Source of the DNA: Timburyella sp030842085
GTDB lineage: Bacteria; Bacillota; Clostridia; Oscillospirales; Acutalibacteraceae
Direction of reading: 5' to 3'
NCBI GenBank assembly: GCA_030842085.1
Contig: JAUUSE010000002.1
Span: forward strand, 1 to 64,000
DNA length: 64,000 nucleotides
The translations under genes and the position numbers were made by a program. This document shows positions 25,925-33,809 of this stretch, piece after piece; position 1 is the stretch's first letter; each line of letters starts with the position of its first letter. The notes beneath the pieces are model-generated. The model had not been told where the DNA came from, searched no databases, and worked only from the letters and a program-made list of their open reading frames with translations.

Positions 25925-26803
25925 TCAGAGATCGTCCTCTTCGGCTTCGGAGTCGTCATTCCAGTCCTCATCCGATACTGACGAATCCTCCAAGCCGGAG
26001 AAGATAGAAGACTCTCGTGCATGCAGCTTATTGATCGAAAGCCGCTGTGCGGGGCTTTTCTTCTTGCCGTTATATTCAATCAGCATCGCCTCCGCATAGC
26101 CCATCGAACCGGCATGTCTCTCTTTTGCTGTACGAACAAGCTGCTTGACGGAAACTGCGCCGACTTTCTCTTTGAAAATCTCGTCATTTAGCTGATCACC
26201 GAAGACAGAGATCAGCTTGGTGATTCCGTTGAGGATGTTGGCCGAGAAAGAGTTCATATCTCCTTCCCATGTGCCGATGCAGAGTCTTAGTACCCGGCTG
26301 AGCGTGTGATAGCCGTACTTCTGATAAATCTGCTCAAGAGTTGAAACGGCACAGATTACGCACGGTGCCTTTTTAGTGCCTATTTCAAGACCATATGACT
26401 CTACAAGGTCACGAATAATCAATTGGTCATCGTTCCCGGCTTCCAGATTTGCCAGGAACACTTCATACGGACTTAAGGGCTTGACGAACTTCTGCTGATT
26501 GGCGAAGATGTCAGCCTCGTGTTCATAGACGAGTTCTTCGTAGATCATGCACCACACAGGTGTATCCCGTGAGCCGGAAACCAGGGCCACAATCTCAATT
26601 GTGTGCTGGCCGTTGAACACATAGTTTACTCCGTCACGTCTGCTGACCTTCACGGGATTGATCTGATACAGATCAAAGTTTGCTGCGGCCCGAGCAATGT
26701 GGCTTTGAGAAAGATTCCGCTGGTATTTCTGATTGGATACCAGGTTCTTGATCGGGATCTTTTCAAAATGAACATTGGGGACAAATTGATTCAGATCTTC
26801 CAT
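25925..26803 (-). CDS. ParB/sulfiredoxin-fold protein (DUF6551-like)
   Basis: The 292-residue protein has an N-terminal ParB-like fold: KIPIKNLVSNQKYQRNLS near 15 and VFNGQHTIEIVAL near 65, where the GQH triplet takes the place of the GHRR/ER nucleotide-binding motif. The C-terminus is acidic. I think it matches the DUF6551 family common on mobile elements of Clostridia. Its ATG follows directly on the stop of the upstream gene behind AAGGAGG, so the two are coupled. A DNA-segregation or DNA-binding role for an excised element is plausible, not shown. Confidence 0.75.
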   Translation of the reverse strand: MEDLNQFVPNVHFEKIPIKNLVSNQKYQRNLSQSHIARAAANFDLYQINPVKVSRRDGVNYVFNGQHTIEIVALVSGSRDTPVWCMIYEELVYEHEADIFANQQKFVKPLSPYEVFLANLEAGNDDQLIIRDLVESYGLEIGTKKAPCVICAVSTLEQIYQKYGYHTLSRVLRLCIGTWEGDMNSFSANILNGITKLISVFGDQLNDEIFKEKVGAVSVKQLVRTAKERHAGSMGYAEAMLIEYNGKKKSPAQRLSINKLHARESSIFSGLEDSSVSDEDWNDDSEAEEDDL

Positions 26804-27760
26804 TCAGTCCTCCTTGATAGCGCCCAGCAGATCGCTCACGTGATCAGTCAGAGAAAGAAGCTGCCTGACGAGCCCTTCCCTTGCATGGGACGAGATGATG
26901 GACAAATCCGTTTGTTTCAGAACCCTGTCGATAGAGCTTGACCAGGAAGGAATGGTCAAAGCAAGACCGTTGATATCAGCGTCCGGGTCAAACGCAGGCA
27001 TGTCTTTGATCGATGTAGCTGCCACAGTTCCTCTGGCGCCTTCCGACACTTCACTGATGGCATTTCTGCTTTGGTTATACTGGATGAATGGTTGCTGCAT
27101 TTTTTTAATTCTCCGCTCGACCTTCTTTATCTCCGGCGGGCTTAGTTTAGAGAGTTCCACCACGTTTTTATGGGCTATCTTGTACTGCCCGGACAGTATT
27201 CTCGGAACAATTTCTGCATCTTTCTCCGCAAGAGCGTCCATAGCCCTTGCATATATGGCATATTTTTCGACAGTACCCTTGGAGATATGATTGTCCTTTG
27301 CAATTCTCTCGGCAGTCTTACTGCGAGAGTGCGTCTCCTCATCTTGCTCCTGGGGAGCGATGACGACCGCCTCATCAAATGTGCTGTACTGATTATTTCC
27401 ATTTGGATTCTTGACTGCTCCGGCCAGCTTCTCAGCCTCAAATTGCTTGCCTATCAGATACTTCCGAGTTTCCTCGGAGATATTCCTTCTGCCAAGCTGA
27501 TTGGCGCAGATCCAGGCGATTGCTTCCGCTTCGCAGGAGAAGTCCATCTCAAGGACAGCAAAGGGAATCTGATGCCGCATGCATATCTCGTAGCGATTAT
27601 GACCGTCAACGATAACCCCGTTCCACGTGATGATCGGATCACGGCAGCCGTCGGATAGGATGTTCTGTTCAAGCTGAAGGTATTCCTTCCTCTGAAGCGG
27701 CCGGATCAGATTCTTGAATTTCGGTTCTATCTTTAACGGTCTAATGGTTTTCTCATCCAT
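26804..27760 (-). CDS. ParB-like N-terminal domain protein
   Basis: At 318 residues it opens with a ParB/sulfiredoxin domain: LEQNILSDGCRDPIITWNG near 32 and VDGHNRYEIC near 51, the classic DGHNRY nucleotide-binding loop. A helix-turn-helix-like part (SKGTVEKYAIYARAM near 158) follows, and the C-terminus is helical. This resembles plasmid/phage ParB-type proteins without a visible ParA partner. It lies eight bases from the upstream gene and is coupled with the downstream ParB-like gene. Likely function: DNA binding in maintenance or regulation of the excised island. Confidence 0.8.
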   Translation of the reverse strand: MDEKTIRPLKIEPKFKNLIRPLQRKEYLQLEQNILSDGCRDPIITWNGVIVDGHNRYEICMRHQIPFAVLEMDFSCEAEAIAWICANQLGRRNISEETRKYLIGKQFEAEKLAGAVKNPNGNNQYSTFDEAVVIAPQEQDEETHSRSKTAERIAKDNHISKGTVEKYAIYARAMDALAEKDAEIVPRILSGQYKIAHKNVVELSKLSPPEIKKVERRIKKMQQPFIQYNQSRNAISEVSEGARGTVAATSIKDMPAFDPDADINGLALTIPSWSSSIDRVLKQTDLSIISSHAREGLVRQLLSLTDHVSDLLGAIKED

Positions 27761-27768
27761 AACGATTC

Positions 27769-28143
27769 CTACCGATCCATTCTCTGTAAAGTCTTAAGGG
27801 AGAAGACAGCCACTTTCAGCGATGGGATGACACTGCCTGTGAGCCGATATGCGCCGCCGTCTTCGATCCCCGGCTCCACTTCCCGCAGCTTCCGTATAAA
27901 AGGCCTGCTGTAGATCTCATAAGAGTTTTCCGAATGCATGCGCTTCTCTACGATGCGGTGTGTCTGTCCTCCTGACATTTCCTTTTCAACGGTCTGAATT
28001 GCTACCACACCGTCGTCCGGATTCACAAGGAGTTGAATATACCTCGGCTCTCCGAGCTGACGGAACAACGCTTTGTGAATGCGGATGCCATACTTCTTGG
28101 TATCGACCGCCATCGTCACTACCGCATTGCATGTATCACTCAT
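27769..28143 (-). CDS. Stand-alone short copy of a novel repeated domain
   Basis: The 124-residue protein matches, motif by motif, the core of the 257-residue neighbour and the recombinase 3 C-terminus: an IRIHKALFRQLGEPRYIQL strand-helix, a VNPDDGVVAIQ strand, and a YRLTGSVIPSLKVAVFSL segment near the end. It overlaps the upstream gene by four bases. The conserved pattern (F-N/S x A-C-L-x-K-F, LVN, Y-R-x-T/L-G) suggests a compact DNA- or protein-binding fold. Role unknown; probably an accessory of the recombinase. Confidence 0.7.
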   Translation of the reverse strand: MSDTCNAVVTMAVDTKKYGIRIHKALFRQLGEPRYIQLLVNPDDGVVAIQTVEKEMSGGQTHRIVEKRMHSENSYEIYSRPFIRKLREVEPGIEDGGAYRLTGSVIPSLKVAVFSLKTLQRMDR

Positions 28144-28913
28144 GGCCGCACCTCCGGAGAATACGGCTGCGAGGGTGCCTGCGGATCAGCAGTGTCCTGC
28201 TTTACCTCATCTGCAGCCTCGGAAGCAGATGTGTCCTTGATGGAGTAAATCGCATACCCATCGAAAATGTTGATCTGCATTGACTGCTGATGCTCCTTAT
28301 AAGGCAAACCGAACTGATCCTGCCATCCTGCAGGGAATACAGGCGTCCTTGACGTTTTCGGCTTGGAGCCTTCAGGGAACGTGCGCTGGTAAGTCTCAGT
28401 CGCATTGAGGTCGAAAGCAATCATGTACTGCCCATTTGCATGAATGAGCCTGCCGAGAAGCTTATACCGATAGTCGGGATTCCATTCCATGAGAGAGACA
28501 ATCTTGGCAAAGAACAGTTTGCATGTGGTCTGTTTGGGTTTCCTCTTGCCCTTGCTTATACTGCACCAGGCAAAGGAGTCCCTCGCGTTTTCTGCACATG
28601 GACGCAGAGCCATGATCTTCGTGTTCCGATTGACCAGCACCTGTACAAAGTTGGTGTCAGGGAATTTATTCAGACATGCGCTGTTTACGTAGAACCTGCA
28701 GTTATTAAAAGTGACCGCGGGCTCCGCTAAGTGAGCGAAGAACTCTCTTCGCACTACCTGGAAGCCGTCAAAATCGAAATCAGCGCCCATGTCGATGATC
28801 TCGTCGCCCTTTTCCAACAGAGGAGTCTCGGGATTCACCCGTTCCTTGACCTCCGCAACCTGATACACCGCAGCAGGCTCGCCCATACGGTATTCATCAT
28901 TCCAAGTTTCCAT
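28140..28913 (-). CDS. Protein with the same novel domain as recombinase 3 C-terminus
   Basis: The 257 residues align along most of their length with residues about 390-620 of the adjacent recombinase. Paired motifs: DFDGFQVVRREFF against DLRGFEITRTEFF; NFVQVLVNRNTKIMALRP against NFVELLINPVEMKFAVRP; EWNPDYRYKLLGRL against GWNTECKYRMTGFL; FPAGWQDQFG against IPAQWTHTFG. It lacks any resolvase or recombinase domain. It overlaps the recombinase gene by 17 bases and the 124-residue gene by four. It may bind the same DNA or partner as the recombinase tail. Not a family I can name. Confidence 0.78.
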   Translation of the reverse strand: METWNDEYRMGEPAAVYQVAEVKERVNPETPLLEKGDEIIDMGADFDFDGFQVVRREFFAHLAEPAVTFNNCRFYVNSACLNKFPDTNFVQVLVNRNTKIMALRPCAENARDSFAWCSISKGKRKPKQTTCKLFFAKIVSLMEWNPDYRYKLLGRLIHANGQYMIAFDLNATETYQRTFPEGSKPKTSRTPVFPAGWQDQFGLPYKEHQQSMQINIFDGYAIYSIKDTSASEAADEVKQDTADPQAPSQPYSPEVRP

Positions 28914-30804
28914 TGCTTACCTCCTGTGGCATAACGCCGCCTAATTCGTGCGTGATATACTGTTTCAATTCATCGAAGCCGGTGACGTTTAACTTCTTTC
29001 CCGTTTCAAAGAGCTGCCCCTTGATTCGCAGTTCCCAATCTGACTTCGTCATACTGGCAAGTGACGAAAAGGGTTGCTCATGAAGATAAAACTCTTTACC
29101 GAATGTGTGAGTCCACTGAGCCGGAATAGCTCGAATGTGTTTCCCGCTCGGTGTGAGAGGCTGGACGCTGCTTGCCCCGCCCTCGCCGGACTCCTTGGTG
29201 GGAAGGACATATGACTTGAAAAAGGCCTCAGAGTCTTTAGCGTCGAAGATATACGCAAGTTCTCCTTCGCCTTCAAAGAGAAACCCTGTCATGCGGTATT
29301 TGCATTCGGTATTCCAGCCAAACAGAGAGAACACAGTGTCACTGAACGCGGCTGAAGGAATGTCCCTTGGCTTCGGTCTTCCTCCGCATGTCTTGGAGAT
29401 GAGAACTCCATTGCGGTTGGACGCATCTGTCGGCCGAACTGCAAACTTCATCTCCACGGGATTGATGAGCAGCTCCACAAAGTTCTTCGTTCCGAACTTT
29501 TTGATACACTCCGTGCTGAACTTGATCTTACGATCTTGAAATGTCACGGTTGGATAGGTATATCCCCCGAAGAACTCCGTCCTTGTAATCTCAAAGCCGC
29601 GAAGATCGAAGTCACCGGCTTCCACCTGAATGGTCATCTCCTCCGGCTCCTGCGACTCGGACGGTACATTGTCGTCCTCGATGTATACGCTTTGCGCCGC
29701 ATTCATGTAGTCCGCTTCTTTGAATCCGGCCCAGCGAGGATTGATAGTGACAAAACCTTTCAGAACGCCACTGTCGATCACGCGCAGCTCCGGAAGGATT
29801 GACTTATTCCCATACTTCGCATTGTCGAGCATCCGCTGAACAGCATTAAAATCATCCCGAGACACAATTGCCGTGTGATGGTTGAAGTACCAGCTCTGCG
29901 GCTTCTCTCCGCAGTTCTTCAAAGTGCGATGAGTGCGGTAGTTTTCGGTATAGGTCTTGCGGGTCAGAACATCACCACAGTGACGCTCATTGCGAAGTAC
30001 TGAAGCGACGCCGCTGGCTGTCCAGCATAGCTTTCCGAAATAGGACAGCCGCTCCTGTGCAATGAGAGTATCCGCAATCTGCTGTGTGGAATAGCCGTAC
30101 AGATACATATAGAACATGAGCTTGACCGTCGGCGCCTCTTCAGGATTAACCTGAAGTTCTCCCTCCTCGTCATGGGTATACCCGAACAGTTTGGGAGTAA
30201 GAGGAATGCCATGATCCAATCGCATCCGCAGCGACGTTTCCATGCTGCGGCTTCGAGTATGCGACTCCTCTTCTGCCATTGTTGCCTGGAAGGTTAGCGC
30301 CATCTGCGAATCATCGTTGAGAGAGAAGATCGCCTCAGACTCGAAGAACACGCCAACCCGAGGTTTGAGCTCCGCAAGATTACGAACCGTACCGATGAAG
30401 TCCTCCACGTTTCTTGCGAATCGGGAGACGGATTTGGTTATGATCATGTCGATCTTCCCGGCTCGGCAGTCGGCAATCATTCTATTAAACTCATCCCGCT
30501 TTTTGAGGGAAGTACCACTGATACCTTCGTCAGCGTAGATCTTAACCAGCGTCCAGTTCGGATGCCGAGTAACGAACTCTTCATAATACTTTTTCTGCAG
30601 CTCATACGAAGTGGTCTGCCTGACGTCATCCGTCGAGACACGGACATAAATCGCAACCCGCTGGTTGACGTCATTGTCGTAATAGTCTGTCTGCTTTTTC
30701 GCCGGAATGAACATATAGTTTTCCGGGTCGATGGTTACGTTGTACCGCTTCTTAACCTTCTGCTTCTGCTGTTCTTTCCGACGCTTGCTCTCGGTATCAA
30801 GCAT
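28897..30804 (-). CDS. Serine recombinase 3 with a novel C-terminal domain
   Basis: The 635-residue protein has catalytic S57 in YVRVSTDD, SVSRFARN near 132, and a recombinase domain (about 215-330). Unlike recombinases 1 and 2 it has no zinc ribbon; in its place, from about residue 390, is a roughly 230-residue domain shared with the two genes downstream. The start follows AGGTGTAG and overlaps the upstream dead resolvase gene by eight bases. It is probably active in strand exchange, while the new C-terminus likely alters site choice or partner binding. Confidence 0.9.
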   Translation of the reverse strand: MLDTESKRRKEQQKQKVKKRYNVTIDPENYMFIPAKKQTDYYDNDVNQRVAIYVRVSTDDVRQTTSYELQKKYYEEFVTRHPNWTLVKIYADEGISGTSLKKRDEFNRMIADCRAGKIDMIITKSVSRFARNVEDFIGTVRNLAELKPRVGVFFESEAIFSLNDDSQMALTFQATMAEEESHTRSRSMETSLRMRLDHGIPLTPKLFGYTHDEEGELQVNPEEAPTVKLMFYMYLYGYSTQQIADTLIAQERLSYFGKLCWTASGVASVLRNERHCGDVLTRKTYTENYRTHRTLKNCGEKPQSWYFNHHTAIVSRDDFNAVQRMLDNAKYGNKSILPELRVIDSGVLKGFVTINPRWAGFKEADYMNAAQSVYIEDDNVPSESQEPEEMTIQVEAGDFDLRGFEITRTEFFGGYTYPTVTFQDRKIKFSTECIKKFGTKNFVELLINPVEMKFAVRPTDASNRNGVLISKTCGGRPKPRDIPSAAFSDTVFSLFGWNTECKYRMTGFLFEGEGELAYIFDAKDSEAFFKSYVLPTKESGEGGASSVQPLTPSGKHIRAIPAQWTHTFGKEFYLHEQPFSSLASMTKSDWELRIKGQLFETGKKLNVTGFDELKQYITHELGGVMPQEVSNGNLE

Positions 30805-31423
30805 CTTCTACACCTCCCATTAAGAGCGGAAGTTCTTCCGCCTCATCCTCCGGCAGCATTTCCCAATCTCCTGAGGGAAAGAACTCCCTGTCATGATTGT
30901 CATGCTGGTAATAGGAGGCAAGCGTGAAGATGTTCTCCGAAACAAAGTAGATCCCGACCGGTTTTTCAAGAGCAGCAAGCATACGAGTCAGGATCGTAAT
31001 CTCATAGTGCTTTTTCGAAACATTAGATACCTTTTGCGTGATGATCAAGTCCACCTTCCCGGCGAAGCAGTCACTCAGCAGCCTGCACCACTCTTTTGCG
31101 CTTTCCATATTAGGAGCTGTTGCTCCTTCATCAATATAGAAATCTACCAGCTCCCAATTGGGACAAAGCGCCATCGTATCCTGATACTGCCGGATGTGGT
31201 ATTCAAGATAGTTGTCGTGTTTCGTCTGATTGAAGTAGCGAATATAGATGCCGACACGATAGCGACGCCTGGGACTCGGCTGTTCGTGCCGGATGGTTTT
31301 TAACCAAGCCTTGTGCTCGACGATCTGCTGATCCACCTCATAGTTCCCTGTAAAGGGTACTGAGAAATCGGGAGTTACTTCGGCTTCGGCAAGTTTTTTG
31401 AATACTTCCAGCTCTTCCGGCAT
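30797..31423 (-). CDS. Resolvase-domain protein with lost catalytic residues
   Basis: The 208 residues cover only a resolvase domain. At the serine position, where the neighbours read YVRVST, this reads YIRYFN, and where they read SVSRFARN this reads KVSNVSKK, so both the nucleophile and the arginines are gone, while fold markers (YIDEGA, CFAGKVDLIIT) remain. The frame is intact and overlaps recombinase 3 by eight bases, so it seems maintained. A catalytically dead partner could form mixed dimers with recombinase 3 and control it. The start chosen has GGAGGTG seven bases before; an upstream start would add 26 residues over that site. Confidence 0.82.
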   Translation of the reverse strand: MPEELEVFKKLAEAEVTPDFSVPFTGNYEVDQQIVEHKAWLKTIRHEQPSPRRRYRVGIYIRYFNQTKHDNYLEYHIRQYQDTMALCPNWELVDFYIDEGATAPNMESAKEWCRLLSDCFAGKVDLIITQKVSNVSKKHYEITILTRMLAALEKPVGIYFVSENIFTLASYYQHDNHDREFFPSGDWEMLPEDEAEELPLLMGGVEDA

Positions 31424-31488
31424 GGTATGCACCTCCATATGACATCGGGATAAGCACATTTTATCGGCTAAAGCCGAAAAAAAGAATA

Positions 31489-31519
31489 AACCGAGGGTCA
31501 AGTAAATGACTCTCGGTTA
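31489..31519 (-). terminator. Intrinsic terminator, minus strand
   Basis: Read on the minus strand, AACCGAGAGTC and GACCCTCGGTT form an 11-base stem with one wobble, followed by TTTATTCTTTTTTT. It separates the XRE gene from the recombinase operon. Confidence 0.7.
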
Positions 31520-31529
31520 ATGAAAGGCA

Positions 31530-31564
31530 AAAAAATAACAGGTCGGAGCGATCTGACCTGTTAG
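31530..31564 (-). terminator. Intrinsic terminator overlapping the XRE stop codon
   Basis: TAACAGGTC (31537-31545) and GACCTGTTA (31556-31564) form a perfect nine-base stem; on the minus strand it is followed by a TTTTTT run. The right arm includes the stop codon of the XRE gene. Confidence 0.8.
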
Positions 31565-31929
31565 TAATCCGTATTCGGTTTAGGGGAATGCATGGACTTC
31601 TTAACTTCCTTGACGATTTTGAGAATTGACTCGATCTCGGTCGGCGTACAGTCCTCAAGAAGTTCCGCAAACTCGCTTTTATAGATGTTGTTCACCTCGG
31701 GGATATCCGTGCGGAGAAGGACGTCAGCGGAAACCTGCAATGCCTCGACAATTCCAATGAAAGTAGTGAGCCGCATAGAAGACTTGCCCGTCTCGATATC
31801 GCTGACCTGAGACAAGGAGATATTCGCCTTATCCGCAAGATCGGCCTGGCTCATCTTCTTATTGGTTCGGATATCACGGATTCGTTTTCCGATTTCTATG
31901 ACTTCCTCCGACCGCGGATTGCTTCTCAC
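31561..31929 (-). CDS. XRE-family repressor (minus strand)
   Basis: An N-terminal Cro/CI helix-turn-helix (SQADLADKANISLSQVSDIE) is followed by a helical tail, about 122 residues in all. I prefer the GTG at 31929, eight bases after GGAGGTGAG; the ATG at 31944 would have that site inside the gene. It is divergent from another XRE gene at 32067, with a shared dyad between them, as in lysis-lysogeny-type switches. It probably represses its own promoter and that of the opposite gene. Two terminators stop its transcript before the recombinases. Confidence 0.88.
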   Translation of the reverse strand: MRSNPRSEEVIEIGKRIRDIRTNKKMSQADLADKANISLSQVSDIETGKSSMRLTTFIGIVEALQVSADVLLRTDIPEVNNIYKSEFAELLEDCTPTEIESILKIVKEVKKSMHSPKPNTDY

Positions 31930-31997
31930 TTCTCTCACCTCCATTTCGGGTTAACCATAAACCCTAATAAAATTATATCGGGATTACGCCAAGTATC

Positions 31998-32034
31998 TAT
32001 AGCGATAACGCCATGTTATCTGGTTAACGCTATA
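31998..32034. promoter_or_regulatory. Dyad operator between divergent XRE genes
   Basis: Nested inverted repeats: outer TATAGCG (31998-32004) with CGCTATA (32028-32034), inner ATAAC/GTTAT (about 32005-32019). It is in the 137-base space between the two XRE genes, near TATAATAAAA, which may be the -10 of the plus-strand gene. Confidence 0.65.
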
Positions 32035-32066
32035 ATAAAACCAACTTTATTTTTGGAGGTTTTATT

Positions 32067-32429
32067 ATGGCAATCAACTTCGTACAAATCGGCAAACACA
32101 TCGGAGAGATCAGAAAGCGTCGAGGCCTCTCTCAGCAGAAACTCTCGGAAATCATCGACAAGTCTCCAACCTATGTCAGCTACATAGAAGGCGGGCTGAA
32201 GTGCATGAGTCTCGACACTTTCGTCTCCATTGCGAATGCTCTCCAGGTATCAGCGGACGAGCTTCTCAAGGACAACATCGAGAACAACATCAAGGTGGCC
32301 AACCACGAATTTGCTTCCCTGATCGCGGACTGCAGCGAATTCGAGAAGCGAGTCCTTCTATCGATGCTGAAGACAGCAAAGACAGCCATGCGGGAGAACC
32401 GCCACCTTCTGATGACTCGGCGTAAGTAA
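32067..32429 (+). CDS. XRE-family regulator (plus strand)
   Basis: The 120-residue protein has an N-terminal helix-turn-helix (LSQQKLSEIIDKSPTYVSYIE) and a helical C-terminus ending in a basic tail. The ATG follows TTGGAGG. It resembles its divergent partner in layout: both have ALQVSAD[EV]LL after the DNA-binding part, so they are distant paralogues. It may compete with that partner for the shared dyad and so set the integrated or excised state. Confidence 0.88.
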   Translation: MAINFVQIGKHIGEIRKRRGLSQQKLSEIIDKSPTYVSYIEGGLKCMSLDTFVSIANALQVSADELLKDNIENNIKVANHEFASLIADCSEFEKRVLLSMLKTAKTAMRENRHLLMTRRK

Positions 32430-32576
32430 ATTATATGGACACATTTTGAGAGACGCAATCGACCGAAAGTCAACGACTTCACTCCTGGTTTATGGATTCA
32501 AAGTTGGCCTGGTCGGTTTATTTCTATTCTCTCTGGACTTATGCGAATGCCGCCGGTATTGTATCTTGCTGACAGA

Positions 32577-32609
32577 ATTACATTTTCGCCGAATCCTATT
32601 ACATTTTCG
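32577..32609 (+). promoter_or_regulatory. Two 12-bp direct repeats, 21 bp apart, upstream of the phosphoesterase operon
   Basis: ATTACATTTTCG occurs at 32577-32588 and again at 32598-32609, exactly two helical turns apart. A TATAAT at about 32640-32646 follows, then the phosphoesterase start at 32670. This suits tandem binding of a regulator on one DNA face. The 240-base gap holds no convincing gene. Confidence 0.55.
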
Positions 32610-32669
32610 GGAAAACCGAGATTTTTCAAGGGCTCATCAGTATAATAAAGTGCGAAAGGATGATGAACG

Positions 32670-33380
32670 ATGATCTATTTCACGGGCGATATCCACGGCG
32701 CTGTCGACGGTATCGCTGACTTTATAAATAAAATACATCCCACCATGGAGGACGTGATCGTTCTCCTGGGGGATGTAGGAGCAAACTATTATACAGGCCG
32801 CAGGGACAACCTGCTGAAAGCCTTTCTCAATGACGCCGGAACGGTGTTCCTCTGTATCCACGGAAACCATGAAAGGCGTCCGACCACCATACCGGGATAT
32901 GTTGAAACAGAGTGGCATGGCGGGAAAGCATGGGTTCAACCCGAGTATCCCAATCTAATCTTTGCCAGGGATGGCGAGATCTATACGCTGAACGGACTAC
33001 GCTATCTTGTGATCGGCGGCGCCTACAGTGTGGACAAGTACTACCGTTTAAGCCGCGGCTGGGGCTGGTGGCCTGACGAGCAGCCATCACCTGAGATCAA
33101 GACATTCGTAGAGCAGCAGATCAAAAGCAAACCCTTCGACATAGTCTTGTCGCATACTTGCCCTTTCAAGTATGAGCCAACCGAGATGTTTCTCGGTGGG
33201 ATCGATCAAAGCACCGTGGATGACAGCACAGAGCGTTGGCTTGATACCATCGAAGAAGCAATTGAGTACAAGGCGTGGTTCTGCGGACATTGGCATACGG
33301 ACAAGAGGATCGACAAAATGCACTTCCTGTTCCATTCCTTCGAATCCGATGAACAGTTCAAACAATCAATGGAGGATTGA
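32670..33380 (+). CDS. Metallophosphoesterase 1
   Basis: The 236-residue protein has calcineurin-like motifs: GDIHG at the N-terminus, LLGDVGANYY near 33 (the second aspartate of GDxxD is absent), GNHE near 66, a late SHTCP and GHWH near 210. It is cytosolic. The start follows GAAAGGATG. The bases just before and at the start match those at the start of phosphoesterase 3, suggesting duplication together with the end of an antitoxin gene. The substrate (protein phosphate, nucleotide, or nucleic acid) is unknown. Confidence 0.88.
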   Translation: MIYFTGDIHGAVDGIADFINKIHPTMEDVIVLLGDVGANYYTGRRDNLLKAFLNDAGTVFLCIHGNHERRPTTIPGYVETEWHGGKAWVQPEYPNLIFARDGEIYTLNGLRYLVIGGAYSVDKYYRLSRGWGWWPDEQPSPEIKTFVEQQIKSKPFDIVLSHTCPFKYEPTEMFLGGIDQSTVDDSTERWLDTIEEAIEYKAWFCGHWHTDKRIDKMHFLFHSFESDEQFKQSMED

Positions 33381-33383
33381 ACT

Positions 33384-33809
33384 ATGAAAAAACTGCCCTC
33401 ACTGACTGAGATGGAGCATATCACGTCCAAGGAGTTTGGAGAAAATATGGACGCCATTCTGGATCGGATTACGGATGAAGATATTGCTCTCATCATCGAT
33501 CATAACAGCAAATCTTACGTTCTCTGCCCGGCGAGCTGGTTTGATCTCCGCGAGCTGAAGCATCTGGAGCTGATGGTCAGAAACGCTGTGCGGTTTGTTG
33601 TCTCCGTTGATAACTCCGATCTGACGGAAACTGTGCAGATGGTCAAGGATGTGGCTCCGGCTCTCTCGCCAGAGTGCATCGGCAGTCTCCTTGAACTGGT
33701 CAACGGTGGAGATGCCAAGGCAGGCGATAATGAGTGGGATGAACTGCGACAGGCTTTAGAAGCAGCTCTTCCGACAGCAGAAAAAAGGAATGATGAAAAT
33801 ATACCATGA
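33384..33809 (+). CDS. Phd/YefM-like antitoxin-type protein
   Basis: The 141-residue protein begins with a Phd-like fold signature: ITSKEFGENMDAILDRITDED, with IIDHNSKSYVLCPASWFDL forming the strands that place the operator-binding helix. A helical C-terminus (about 60-140) would wrap a toxin. No canonical toxin (Doc, YoeB) is adjacent; instead it sits between phosphoesterases 1 and 2, three bases after the first and overlapping the second by four. It may neutralise or regulate one of them. Confidence 0.68.
   Translation: MKKLPSLTEMEHITSKEFGENMDAILDRITDEDIALIIDHNSKSYVLCPASWFDLRELKHLELMVRNAVRFVVSVDNSDLTETVQMVKDVAPALSPECIGSLLELVNGGDAKAGDNEWDELRQALEAALPTAEKRNDENIP

Noticed and set aside
32446..32673. 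75-codon frame before phosphoesterase 1
   Set aside because: It covers the direct repeats and promoter region and has no binding site.
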